From NCBI RefSeq assembly GCF_024748615.1, contig NZ_CP087168.1, forward strand, positions 3,224,001 through 3,288,000: DNA of 64,000 bases. The letters are read 5' to 3'. Origin of the DNA: Pseudomonas sp. B21-048 (GTDB lineage: Bacteria > Pseudomonadota > Gammaproteobacteria > Pseudomonadales > Pseudomonadaceae). Position numbers and translations under genes: made by a program. Positions 9,153 through 18,011 of the stretch are shown here, one piece after another. Numbering within the stretch: position 1 is the stretch's first letter; the number at the start of each line of letters is the position of its first letter. The notes beneath the pieces were generated by a model. It worked only from the letters and a program-made list of their open reading frames with translations. It had not been told where the DNA came from and ran no database searches.

Positions 9153-10348
9153 GGCGCCTCCTCGATCAGCGGCGCAGGAGCGGCGGAGCCGTTCACCACG
9201 TCGCCTTCGCGCACAAACGCAGATGCATTCGCGACTACACGCTCGCCGGCCTGCAAGCCCGAGGTAATCTCCAGTAAGTCGCCACTGCGCCGACCGGTTG
9301 CCACTGTTTGACGAGTGATGAGCCCCTGATCATTGATACGCATCACCCAGGCCCGATGGGAATCGATGATAGAAAACGCCCGAGCCGGCAGCGTCACGTC
9401 GAGCTTGCGCGGCGCAAGGACCAACGTCGCCTGGGCATAGGTACCAACGCGAAGCAGAGGCGAATAGCCCAACTCAATACGCACACGACCGAGTCGGGAT
9501 CGCGCATCAACCTTGGGTACCACCCGTCGAATCGTGCCCTTCATGGGAGACGATATCCCGGCAATCTGGACGCGGAGCGTTTGCCCAGGTGTGATATCGA
9601 CCAGATCGGTTTCCGCCACCTCCCCTTCAAATTCGATGACCCCCTCTCGAATCAGCCGGAACATGGGTTCACCACCGCTCAACGCGCCGGTACGTGCCAT
9701 ACGCTCCACGATGACACCTGCAAAAGGTGCCCGGATATCAGCTTTGCTGCGGTGGTGGCGAGCGTCGGCAAGTTGCGCGAGCGCCTGCTCAACTTCTGCA
9801 CGCGCAGCTCGCAGGTTGGCGGCTGCTGAGTCCGCCTGGGCACGACGCTCATCGACCTGCTGCTCACTGACCGCCCCACTTTCCCCCAGCGACTCGATGC
9901 GTTTGAAGGTGGCTTGTGCTTCAACAGTGACAGCTTCCTGTTGGCCGACTGCAGCACGCGCACGTGCCCATACCGCTTGCGCCTGGCGAACCTGCGCGTC
10001 CAGCCCTTGGGTTTCCAGGCGAGCCAGCAACTGTTGCGCCTGGACACTGTCGCCCTCCTCCACATTCACCTTTGCCACACGCTGTTCCGGCACGGATGAA
10101 CTGATGGCGATTTCCTCGCGGGCAACCAGTGCTCCATTCACCTGTACAGAACGATCGAGCATCGCTGGACCTGCCGTGGCTGTGCTGACGCGCAGCGGGG
10201 GTACAACGGAGGCTGCGGGCTCGTCGGAAGGCCAAAGCAGCAATATTCCCAAGCTGACCAGCAGCAGGCATACACCCGCCCCAAGCCACAGGCGGTGAGA
10301 TCGTGGCGCACCCGCAAAGGCGAGGTTCGGGTTCATCGGAGTTTTCAT
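9149..10348 (-). CDS. RND efflux periplasmic adaptor (membrane fusion protein)
   Basis: A 399-residue MFP-family protein. Residues 18-40 form an N-terminal membrane segment (WLGAGVCLLLVSLGILLLW). A lipoyl-type half (VEEGDSVQAQQLLARLET) leads into a helical hairpin of about 100 residues rich in Ala, Gln and Glu, followed by the second lipoyl half (ADIRAPFAGVIVERMARTGA) and beta-barrel. It bridges the inner-membrane pump to an outer-membrane channel. It is the first gene of a two-gene minus-strand operon and its stop overlaps the pump start. The matching channel gene lies divergently beyond tetR, but is frameshifted. Confidence 0.92.
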   Translation of the reverse strand: MKTPMNPNLAFAGAPRSHRLWLGAGVCLLLVSLGILLLWPSDEPAASVVPPLRVSTATAGPAMLDRSVQVNGALVAREEIAISSSVPEQRVAKVNVEEGDSVQAQQLLARLETQGLDAQVRQAQAVWARARAAVGQQEAVTVEAQATFKRIESLGESGAVSEQQVDERRAQADSAAANLRAARAEVEQALAQLADARHHRSKADIRAPFAGVIVERMARTGALSGGEPMFRLIREGVIEFEGEVAETDLVDITPGQTLRVQIAGISSPMKGTIRRVVPKVDARSRLGRVRIELGYSPLLRVGTYAQATLVLAPRKLDVTLPARAFSIIDSHRAWVMRINDQGLITRQTVATGRRSGDLLEITSGLQAGERVVANASAFVREGDVVNGSAAPAPLIEEAP

Positions 10349-10458
10349 TGAGGTAGTCCGAAAAAACGTGTCGGCAAAAAGGCTTTGCGCACACCGGTGC
10401 AGCTCCAGTTTTCACCGGAGAAGGAACGGCGTACAGGCAATGAACTTAGTGAAAAGCG

Positions 10459-11049
10459 CTACTCAAGAAATCGTCGAATCATGCGCATCAACGTTGGCGT
10501 ATAGGTTTTGAGCTTGAAATCCCGGTCCAGAACAGAGCGGGAAACTGCACCGTCAATAAGAGCGATGAGCCAGGTAGCAGCGATTTTCGGATCCAAGGTT
10601 GCATCGATCTGACCTTGTGTGATTCCGCGCTGTAGAAGCGCGACCAGATCCCCCTTGATCGAAGCCTCGCTGGCAGCAAATAAGGCTGCCATTTCAGGGT
10701 TGCGCATGGACTCAGCAACAACCTCAACGCCGATCTTGGCGTAGATAGGATCGGCGCACTGCTTCAAGAGGTCCTTCGCCAATCGCTCGACAGCCACAAT
10801 GGCATCGGGTTCATCGGCAAGTCGGGCGAAGCGCTCACTCATTTCGCGTCGGTCCTCCTCCGCAATGGCCTCAATCACTGCCTGTTTATTGGGGAAATAG
10901 TGAAACAGATTGCCAGGGCTCATGCCCGCAGCAGCACAGATTTCGTTGGTCGAAGTACCGCGAAAGCCTTTTTCAGCAAAGCACATGACCGCTGCTTCGA
11001 GGATCTGGTGCAGCTTGGCCTGGTGCTTCTCAGGATCAACTTTTCTCAT
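10459..11049 (-). CDS. TetR-family transcriptional repressor
   Basis: A 196-residue regulator. The N-terminal helix-turn-helix reads GFRGTSTNEICAAAGMSPGN followed by LFHYFPNKQAVIEAI, a textbook TetR pattern; the rest is the helical ligand and dimer domain. I chose ATG 11049 (MRKVDPEKHQ) because GGAGAAGAA lies directly upstream; the longer frame lacks a site. It stands between the adaptor/pump operon and the divergent outer-membrane gene, the classic place for a local efflux repressor. An operator-like repeat lies 43-62 bases before its start. Confidence 0.9.
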   Translation of the reverse strand: MRKVDPEKHQAKLHQILEAAVMCFAEKGFRGTSTNEICAAAGMSPGNLFHYFPNKQAVIEAIAEEDRREMSERFARLADEPDAIVAVERLAKDLLKQCADPIYAKIGVEVVAESMRNPEMAALFAASEASIKGDLVALLQRGITQGQIDATLDPKIAATWLIALIDGAVSRSVLDRDFKLKTYTPTLMRMIRRFLE

Positions 11050-11091
11050 TTCTTCTCCATAGAGGCAGGTGTTGATGTTCGCCCCCTTCAT

Positions 11092-11111
11092 TAGATCGAC
11101 TACTTAGTCTA
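11092..11111. promoter_or_regulatory. Probable TetR operator between tetR and outer-membrane channel gene
   Basis: The half-site TTAGTCTA at 11104-11111 is identical to the right arm of the repeat at 2799-2806. With a 4-base spacer it pairs with the degenerate arm TAGATCGA at 11092-11099 (5 of 8 matches to TAGACTAA). A tighter GACTA-CT-TAGTC repeat lies at 11098-11109. The position suits autorepression of tetR and control of the divergent gene. Binding is inferred. Confidence 0.55.
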
Positions 11112-11163
11112 GTATTTAGAAAACCCCAGGCACAGTCAAGCGACGATACGAAAGGATCTTTCC

Positions 11164-12634
11164 GTGAGCCGACCGGCAAACTCCCCTATAACGCAAAGGC
11201 CGCTTCTATCCGCGGTCATGGTTTTAGCCGCCACGCTTGCAGGATGCGCAAAGCTTGGCCCGCAGCCCGAAAACGTGCAGCCCGTTGCAACCGATTGGGC
11301 GAACCGTGGCACCGTGCCTCGCACACCGATCGTCGACCCAGCTCAGTGGTGGAAGGCGTTTGATGAGCCGGTGCTTGATGCGTTGGTTGCACAGACGCTT
11401 GAACAAAACCTGACGCTGTTGCAGGCCAGCAGCCGCTTGCAAGCCGCCCGGGCACTGGTGCGAACAGCCGAGGCTCAGCGTTTGCCACAGGTGGGCGCAA
11501 CCACTGAAGGCCGCCGCCAGAAGCGCTTGTCCGGCCCCGCCGAAAGTGACTTCGAGCGAGCCTCGGAAGATAACCTACAGTCTTCTACCGGTTCGCGAAC
11601 CAGCAGTTACTTCCAGGCGGGTTTCGATGCATCCTGGGATGCTAGATCTGTTCGGGCACTTCGCAGCGACCGAACAAGCCTCCCGCGCAACAGCGGGTAG
11701 TGCGCTGGCCGAGTCTCGAATGGCGCGCGTCTCCGTGGTCGCCGAAGTGGCGCGCAGCTACATCGAGTTACGCGCCGCACAGCGCCGCCTGGCGCTCCAG
11801 AGAGAAAACCTCAAAGATCAAAACCGTCTCGTCGCGCTGACGCGTGACCGACGCACCGCAGGCATTGTGGGCGATCTCGACCTCGATCGCAGTCTGACGG
11901 CAGCCTCGGAGACAGCGGCGCAACTGCCGCTGCTCGAACAATCCATACAGCAATCCTCCCAGCGCATCGCCGTATTGACCGGTAAAGCCACCCTCGACTC
12001 GGACTTACTGAAGCCAATGCCACAACCCGTTGCCGAACGCTTGGCGCTGCGTGTTCTACCTGCCGATCTTGTGCGCGTACGCCCGCAAATCCAACGTGCA
12101 GAACGCCTGATTGCACAAGCCAGTGCGGAGTTGGGTATCGCTGTCGCCGATCTCTACCCGCGCATGACGCTAACAGGAGACATCAAAGCCAGCGGCAGCC
12201 TGCTCGGCACACCTTTAGCCGAACGCGCGACGAACGCGTCCGCTGGGCTATCAATCCACATCCCATTGCTGGACTGGGGCGCACGCCGCGCGACCGTGAG
12301 TGCGCGCGAAGCGGGTTTGACGGAAGCGATCTTTGCGTGCCGCCTGGCAGTGCTTGAAGGTATCGAAGATACCGAAAATGCACTCACTGCCATTGATACC
12401 GGGCGCCGCAAAGCCATGGAGGAAGAGATTCGTCTGGCGGCTGCCCAGCGCACAGCCAGCCATGCCGATACGCTTTACCAACGCGGCATCACGGACATGC
12501 TCAATCGTCTCGATACCGCGAAGGCTTTGCGCGAGGCTCAGCTGAGCAGCGCGGACGTTGTCGAGCAGCGGGCACTGGCAGTGGTCGCGCTGTACAAGGC
12601 TGTCGGCGGAGCGAGTCTGGAGCCGGCTCTTTAG
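11164..12634 (+). pseudogene. Outer-membrane efflux channel (OprM/NodT-type lipoprotein), frameshifted
   Basis: The N-terminal part (frame ending 11700) has a lipoprotein signal (LAATLAGC, Cys at about residue 28) and the start of a TolC-like fold. The C-terminal part is in the frame ending at 12634 and carries ATEQASRATAGSALAESRMARVS through IHIPLLDWGARRATV. At 11641 one extra G follows TGGGAT. Without it the sequence reads WDLDLFGHF, the conserved motif of the family, and one frame of about 490 codons results. As written, the channel would be truncated, so the adjacent pump would need another outer-membrane partner. A sequencing error is possible. Confidence 0.85.
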
Positions 12635-12763
12635 CGTTGGTGACAACGTATTTGCGCGCGTGTCGACAGAGCCGTCACCTCTGAAAACGCCAACCGGCAC
12701 CAACGCCGTAACAGGTCGCCGTGTCGACCTGAGGTGTCCGGTGCCAAATCGCCCGACCTGGGC

Positions 12764-13681
12764 TCAACTCATGTCCAGTTCGAGCAATTGACTGGCCATG
12801 TGCAGGAAGTTGGCGAGGGTCGGTGTCATATCGTCGCGGCGGTAAACCAGGCCTGTTTCCAGACGAGGCGCATTATCCTCCAAAGCGAGATAGCGCACCC
12901 CCGAGCGAGCGAGATGGCGCAATGAGGCCGGCACCAGGGCGATGCCCATGCCTGCCGATACCAAGCTAATGATCGTCTGCATCTGAATAGCGTGCTGGGC
13001 AATATGCAGGCTACCGCCGCACGCGGCGTAGTAGCCGGTGACCAGATCAAAGAACGCCGGTGCCGCACGCCTGGGAAAGACCACCAGCGGGCAAAATATC
13101 ATCGCGTCTGAAGGTAGTCGGCCCTCCACATCGACCAAGCGCCCGTCCGCCATCCACGCCTCCGGCACAGCGGCAATCAGTGGCTCGACGACCAAAGACC
13201 GGTAGGCCAATTGATCGGGGATCGTGGCCCACGGGTTGGCAATAACAATGCCTGCGTGCCCCTTGCCCTCGACCAGCGCAGCGATCTGAAGATCACTGGT
13301 AGCCTCCATCAACGAAAGTTCCACCGCCGGGTACATGCTGCGGAACCGTTGGACCAGCACGGGAAGAATGCTGTAGTCAGCGGTACTGACAAAAGACAGC
13401 TCCAACACGCCGGCATCGCCGCGAAGGATGGCTTGCGCCGTATTACCAAGCGCATCGATAGCACCCAGCGCGGCCCGCACCTGAGGTAGCCATTGCTCGG
13501 CGAACGGGGTCAGCGCCACGCTGCGCTTGGTCCGTACAAACAACGACGCGCCGACTTCGCGCTCCAGCGCCATGATCGACTGGCTCAACGGCGGCTGGGT
13601 CATGCACAGGCGCTGCGCTGCCAGGCTGAAATGCAAGGTCTGGGCGACAGCAACAAAATGCCTGAGCTGGCGAACATCCAT
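12764..13681 (-). CDS. LysR-family regulator, divergent from ilvD paralogue
   Basis: A 305-residue LysR regulator of normal length. The winged helix-turn-helix is at residues 1-60 (LRHFVAVAQTLHFSLAAQRL, then QPPLSQSIMALEREVGASLF). The remainder is the periplasmic-binding-protein-like effector domain. It is transcribed away from the dihydroxy-acid dehydratase gene with 101 bases between starts, the normal arrangement for a LysR activator and its target. The effector is probably linked to branched-chain or sugar-acid metabolism, by context only. Confidence 0.9.
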   Translation of the reverse strand: MDVRQLRHFVAVAQTLHFSLAAQRLCMTQPPLSQSIMALEREVGASLFVRTKRSVALTPFAEQWLPQVRAALGAIDALGNTAQAILRGDAGVLELSFVSTADYSILPVLVQRFRSMYPAVELSLMEATSDLQIAALVEGKGHAGIVIANPWATIPDQLAYRSLVVEPLIAAVPEAWMADGRLVDVEGRLPSDAMIFCPLVVFPRRAAPAFFDLVTGYYAACGGSLHIAQHAIQMQTIISLVSAGMGIALVPASLRHLARSGVRYLALEDNAPRLETGLVYRRDDMTPTLANFLHMASQLLELDMS

Positions 13682-13700
13682 TTCTTATACCTCCAGAGAC

Positions 13701-13714
13701 TTAATAAGCATTAA
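13701..13714. promoter_or_regulatory. Possible LysR binding site
   Basis: TTAAT-AAGC-ATTAA, a perfect 5-base inverted repeat with T...A ends, lies in the AT-rich region between the LysR gene and ilvD. The layout resembles a T-N11-A LysR box; no further evidence. Confidence 0.35.
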
Positions 13715-13782
13715 ATAATATATTTCACAGCCACAAAACCAGTCTTTAGCCTGAGTCCATACCGTCAGCCCAGGAGGACTCT

Positions 13783-15714
13783 ATGCCCGTTTATCGTTCG
13801 AGAACCACTACCCATGGCCGCAACATGGCCGGCGCCCGCAGCCTGTGGCGAGCCACAGGCATGACCGATGACGACTTCGGCAGACCCATCATTGCCATCG
13901 CCAACAGCTTTACGCAGTTTGTCCCAGGCCACGTACACCTCAAGGACCTTGGCCAACTGGTTGCCGGCGAAGTGGTGGAGGCCGGTGGTGTGGCGAAGGA
14001 GTTCAACACCATCGCCGTCGACGACGGTATCGCCATGGGCCATGACGGCATGCTCTATTCGCTGCCCTCGCGGGAGCTGATCGCCGATGCCGTTGAATAC
14101 ATGGTCAACGCACATTGCGCAGATGCGCTGGTGTGCATCTCCAACTGCGACAAAATCACCCCCGGCATGCTGATGGCTGCCATGCGCCTAAACATTCCGA
14201 CCGTGTTCGTTTCTGGCGGTGCGATGGAGGCTGGGAAGGCGGTAATCAAAGGCAAGCGACAGTCTCTGGACCTGATCGACGCGATGGTGATCGCCGCCGA
14301 TGACGCCTATAGCGACGAAGAGGTCGCGGCGGTCGAACGCGCCGCCTGCCCAACCTGCGGCTCATGCTCCGGCATGTTCACCGCCAACTCAATGAACTGC
14401 CTGACGGAAGCGCTTGGCCTGGCATTGCCGGGCAATGGTACGGTGCTGGCGACTCATGTTGAGCGTGAGGGATTGTTTCGCCAGAGCGGGCGGCTGATCG
14501 TCGAGTTAGCCAAGCGCTGGTATGAACAAGACGACGCGCGGGCGTTGCCGCGCAACATTGCCAACCGAGCGGCTTTTTCAAACGCCATGAGCCTGGACAT
14601 CGCCATGGGCGGCTCGACCAACACGGTCCTTCACCTATTGGCAGCTGCGCGCGAAGGCGGCGTGGAGTTCAACATGGCCGACATTGACCTGCTGTCTCGC
14701 CGAGTCCCGTGGCTGTGCAAAGTCGCGCCCGCCTGTAGCGATGTGCACATCGAGAACGTGCATCGAGCCGGTGGCATCATGGCGATCCTTGGCGAGTTGG
14801 ACCGTGCAGGCTTGATCGACACAAGTTTGCCTACAATCCACGCGCCCACCTTGAGAGATGCGCTGGATCGCTGGGACATCGCCCGTAACCCAGACCAGCA
14901 AGTGCAGACTTTTTTCCGTGCCGCGCCGGGCAATGCCCTCACCCAGCGAGCCTTCAGTCAGTCAGCGCGCTGGGATGATCTGGACACAGACAGGTCAACG
15001 GGCGCGATCCGATGCGCTGAACAGGCTTTCAGCAAGGACGGCGGCCTCGCGGTGCTGTTTGGCAACCTGGCGCCGGAGGGCTGTATCGTCAAAACAGCCA
15101 GCGTCGCCCCCTCCATGTTGGTGTTCGAAGGCAAAGCCGTGGTTTTCGAAAGTCAGGAGGCGGCGGTGGCTGGCATCCTCGGCGACCAGGTGGTGCCTGG
15201 CGATGTTGTGGTCATCCGCTACGAAGGCCCCAAGGGCGGCCCTGGTATGCAGGAAATGCTCTACCCCACCAGCTATCTCAAATCCAAAGCGCTGGCCAAG
15301 TCCTGCGCTCTTTTGACCGACGGGCGATTTTCGGGCGGCAGCTCCGGCCTGTCCATCGGCCATGTATCACCGGAAGCGGCGGAAGGTGGACTGATAGGCC
15401 TGGTGGAAACAGGGGACGTGATCAAGATCGATATTCCCAACCGTTCCGTTGAACTGATGGTCGATGAGGCAACGTTGAACCAGCGTTACCACTCGATGGA
15501 TGCCAAGGAAGGGCAAGCCTGGCAGCCAGCCGCACGGGCTCGAAAAGTGTCGGCGGCACTTCAGGCCTACGCGGCACTGACATCGAACGCAGCTCGCGGT
15601 GCAGTCAGGGATGTGACGCAGGTTCAACAGCGATTTGGCGGCAGGCGAGCATCTCCCCCTGCCTCACAGCGAATCGCAACAGTACCGCCAACCGTTTATC
15701 TCGACGGGGACTGA
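13783..15714 (+). CDS. ilvD: Dihydroxy-acid dehydratase (IlvD/Edd family)
   Basis: A 643-residue protein that closely follows IlvD: it would dehydrate 2,3-dihydroxy-isovalerate and -methylvalerate in valine, leucine and isoleucine synthesis using an iron-sulfur cluster. Visible hallmarks are [30 protein letters not shown] and [19 protein letters not shown], which contain the cluster cysteines and the catalytic serine region. It is about 25-30 residues longer than most IlvD proteins because of a C-terminal tail after the [13 protein letters not shown] stretch. AGGAGG precedes the start. Adjacency to a LysR gene and accessory DNA suggests a second copy with a specialised role rather than the housekeeping gene. 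Confidence 0.88.
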   Translation: MPVYRSRTTTHGRNMAGARSLWRATGMTDDDFGRPIIAIANSFTQFVPGHVHLKDLGQLVAGEVVEAGGVAKEFNTIAVDDGIAMGHDGMLYSLPSRELIADAVEYMVNAHCADALVCISNCDKITPGMLMAAMRLNIPTVFVSGGAMEAGKAVIKGKRQSLDLIDAMVIAADDAYSDEEVAAVERAACPTCGSCSGMFTANSMNCLTEALGLALPGNGTVLATHVEREGLFRQSGRLIVELAKRWYEQDDARALPRNIANRAAFSNAMSLDIAMGGSTNTVLHLLAAAREGGVEFNMADIDLLSRRVPWLCKVAPACSDVHIENVHRAGGIMAILGELDRAGLIDTSLPTIHAPTLRDALDRWDIARNPDQQVQTFFRAAPGNALTQRAFSQSARWDDLDTDRSTGAIRCAEQAFSKDGGLAVLFGNLAPEGCIVKTASVAPSMLVFEGKAVVFESQEAAVAGILGDQVVPGDVVVIRYEGPKGGPGMQEMLYPTSYLKSKALAKSCALLTDGRFSGGSSGLSIGHVSPEAAEGGLIGLVETGDVIKIDIPNRSVELMVDEATLNQRYHSMDAKEGQAWQPAARARKVSAALQAYAALTSNAARGAVRDVTQVQQRFGGRRASPPASQRIATVPPTVYLDGD

Positions 15715-15744
15715 AACAACCGACAGTTCAGCCGGGGGACGAAT

Positions 15745-15767
15745 AAGCGTACAGGTGTACGCTTTCT
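15745..15767 (+). terminator. Rho-independent terminator after ilvD
   Basis: AAGCGTAC and GTACGCTT form a perfect 8-base stem around an AGGT loop, followed by TCT. It lies about 30 bases after the ilvD stop. Confidence 0.6.
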
Positions 15768-15782
15768 GAAGGGCCCATATCG

Positions 15783-15998
15783 CTAGTCCGCGAGATGCCC
15801 GTATCCGGCTGCACGGGTGAAGTCGGCCAAATGCCAGATCTCACCGTTCGCCCCCCACGTTCCATCAACAACCTCCTCGATCTGTATCGAGCTCAGCAAC
15901 CGGCGCTGATCCCCCGCGGCCAGGCTCGATTGTATGGCGCCATGCAGTTCACCCACGTAGCGCTGGCGCATCGGTGCATCAAGGACGAATATCGGCGC
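15783..15998 (-). pseudogene. Tautomerase-like gene remnant without start codon
   Basis: The minus-strand frame reads PIFVLDAPMRQRYVGEL, then SIQIEEVVDGTWGANGEIW. This resembles 4-oxalocrotonate-tautomerase-type proteins, which begin Met-Pro with the proline as catalytic base and carry an I.IEEV...W...G segment. Here the codon before the proline is GCG, directly preceded by TGA, so no start exists in that position. The only ATG (15971) would give a 62-residue product lacking the catalytic proline. Homology is judged by eye and modest. Confidence 0.4.
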
Positions 15999-16460
15999 TC
16001 ACGTCGTCCGTATGATATTTCTGTCGCTCCCGTTTCATCTTGAAAGAGTTTCCTGAGTCCGTAACGATTTGGAACCCCAACCGCCTATAGAGATTTATGG
16101 CTTTGTTACCCTTCAAAACAGCGAGCGATACAGCAATATCAGCTGGATCTGCCCGGGCCAGCCATTCGGTTAGGAGTTGCTTCGAAATACCTTGCCCCTG
16201 GTAAGCCGGTAAATTTGAACTTGAACGATTTCCCATTCAGCTAGACCTTCAACGTATTTAAGTAAGCCAATAGGGACAGATGCCCATAATACGATATGTG
16301 CATCGCAGGCTCGGTATCTGATACGGGCCAAGTGAGCGGCATCATCAGTAGGCTCCCCAGCACGCCTCAGGTGCTCATCCATGGTCACACGCCGCAAGGC
16401 AAGTAGAAACGGTTCGTCCTCCGACGTACACTGACGAAGGCTTATGTCATTTAGCCTCAT
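15979..16460 (-). pseudogene. GNAT acetyltransferase, frameshifted
   Basis: Starts at 16460 (MRLNDISLRQCTSEDEPF) with GGGG upstream. The first frame carries an N-terminal GNAT half ending EWEIVQVQI. The second frame continues with PAYQGQGISKQLLTEWLA, the acetyl-CoA-binding motif (Q/RxxGxG/A), and NLYRRLGFQ. One base seems to be missing around 16208-16214; restoring it gives a protein of about 160 residues. The family acetylates amines; substrate unknown. It lies among other decaying genes. Confidence 0.75.
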
Positions 16461-16639
16461 ATGTTTCCCCAGTATCATTTCAAGCGTCCGCTGGATCATC
16501 CTGCATAAGCTCGAAATGGATCCACTGATACGGCAGTAGTTCTCCGGTCTCACCCGCACTATCCATCGGCAGGCGTGTAAGAACATCCTTCAACTATGCA
16601 TACGGACCATCTCCGTTTTCCGCTGCGCAGTGCGCCTGC

Positions 16640-16750
16640 GAGTCGAGTCAACTGTAGGGAGTTTCCCCTCGGATCCTCACTGAACCGCACATGACAGTCT
16701 CCTGTCATACGGTATCCAGTACACGACTTGGCCGAACGGATACGACGCAA
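16640..16750 (-). mobile_element. Group II intron 3'-end remnant (domain V/VI-like)
   Basis: On the minus strand, CCGTATGACAG-GAGA-CTGTCATGTGCGG (plus 16682-16716) folds into a hairpin with a GAGA tetraloop and the paired CCGTAT/ATGTGCGG ends typical of group II intron domain V. It is followed by GAGG...GGGGAAACTCCC and ends near GACTCGAC, the usual 3' terminus pattern. No reverse transcriptase gene is present, so only the 3' tail survives. The call rests on the hairpin pattern. Confidence 0.45.
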
Positions 16751-16846
16751 CAGACAAGGGGATGACTAAGCTTGTGCCTCCACGGCTGGGCGTCTGTTTA
16801 GCCAGGCAAACTGTGCTGAAATCCCGTAATCAGAGCGACTGTTCGA

Positions 16847-17758
16847 CTAAATCAGATCCCAAGGCGCCTTACGCCAGCGTTCGACAAGAAAATCGCTGAA
16901 TACCGTCAGCCGCCGAGGCACCGGCTCGCGGCGTGCCCGCACCATGCTTATCTTCGAGGGTTGCGCCTCCCAATCCGGCAAAACCCGCAGCAACCGCCCA
17001 TCGCGTATCTCCTCGTGGATATCCCAAGTCTCACGCAGCGAAATGCCCAGCCCGGCCAAGCACCACTCATGCAGCGCATCGCCGCTGTCGCTGCAAAGTG
17101 TGCCACTGACCGCGATTGCCACCTCTCGCCGCCCGTTGCGCAGTGGCCAAGTATTTTGCAACAACCCCGGATAGGCGAATACCAGGCAGTTGTGTTGCTC
17201 AAGCTCCGCCGGCTGTTCAAGTTGGCCGTACTTCTGCAAGTAAGAGGCAGATGCCACCAGCACACGCCGGTTATCAGCCACTCGCCGCGCTACCAATCGC
17301 GAATCGGCCAGTTCGCCCATGCGGATCGCTAAATCCAGATCAGCGCTGAACAGATCTTGCACCGAATCGGACAGACGCAAATCGAAGCCTACTCCGGGAT
17401 ACAAACGGCAAAAGTCATGGATGGCCGCAGTAACGTACTTGCGGCCAAACGGCGCGGGTGCGGTCAAGCGAATGATGCCCCTGAGTTCCTGGCGTCCCCC
17501 CGCTGCCAATTCCTGTATTTCTTCTAGCACCGCCAGGGCAACTCGCGCTCGCTCAGCGATGGCGCGGCCTTCGTCCGTAATCCGTAGATTGCGGGTGTTG
17601 CGCTCGAACAGGGTGGTGCCCAACGCGTGCTCAAGACGGGCAATCTGCTTGCTCACCTTCTTGGGTGCCAGGTGTAGATCACGTGCGGCGGCGGAGAAGC
17701 TCACACGGTCTACCACCTGCACGAATATCGCTAGGTCATCCAGATTACGCACACTCAT
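16847..17758 (-). CDS. LysR-family regulator, divergent from MFS exporter
   Basis: A 303-residue LysR protein. The DNA-binding part shows DLAIFVQVVDRVSFSAAARDLHL and KQIARLEHALGTTLFERNTR; the C-terminal part is the effector domain (DLAIRMGELADSRLVARR). The start at 17758 (MSVRNLDD) is chosen because the domain begins there; the longer open frame upstream does not match the family. It faces away from the small gene and MFS transporter that start at 17871, so those two are its likely targets. Confidence 0.88.
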   Translation of the reverse strand: MSVRNLDDLAIFVQVVDRVSFSAAARDLHLAPKKVSKQIARLEHALGTTLFERNTRNLRITDEGRAIAERARVALAVLEEIQELAAGGRQELRGIIRLTAPAPFGRKYVTAAIHDFCRLYPGVGFDLRLSDSVQDLFSADLDLAIRMGELADSRLVARRVADNRRVLVASASYLQKYGQLEQPAELEQHNCLVFAYPGLLQNTWPLRNGRREVAIAVSGTLCSDSGDALHEWCLAGLGISLRETWDIHEEIRDGRLLRVLPDWEAQPSKISMVRARREPVPRRLTVFSDFLVERWRKAPWDLI

Positions 17759-17870
17759 TTGGGCAATTACAGGGCAAGTACTTGTCCATTCTGGTCGTTT
17801 AAAGGGTATATCAAAATCGCCAGAATGGCGCTCCCGGCCGCATACGCCTGCCAGATTCCAGGAGTTTTTG

Positions 17871-18011
17871 ATGACACAACGCATTCTTTTCGCCCTGATC
17901 CACCGCGATCGCAAAGGACCTGCGGTTCACCTCGACGCCAATGACTTGGTCAGCGCCAAGGGAGGCGATACGCAAGTCGATGGTCTCGATCTCGGTGGGT
18001 TTGATTCATGA
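17871..18011 (+). CDS. 46-residue protein of unknown function overlapping MFS gene
   Basis: ATG at 17871 has a good ribosome site (AGGAG at 17859-17863). It gives MTQRILFALIHRDRKGP... ending DGLDLGGFDS. Its TGA overlaps the transporter's ATG as ATGA, so the two are likely translationally coupled. No membrane segment or motif is recognised. It could be a leader for the transporter, a small regulator, or the scrap of a larger enzyme. Confidence 0.55.
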   Translation: MTQRILFALIHRDRKGPAVHLDANDLVSAKGGDTQVDGLDLGGFDS

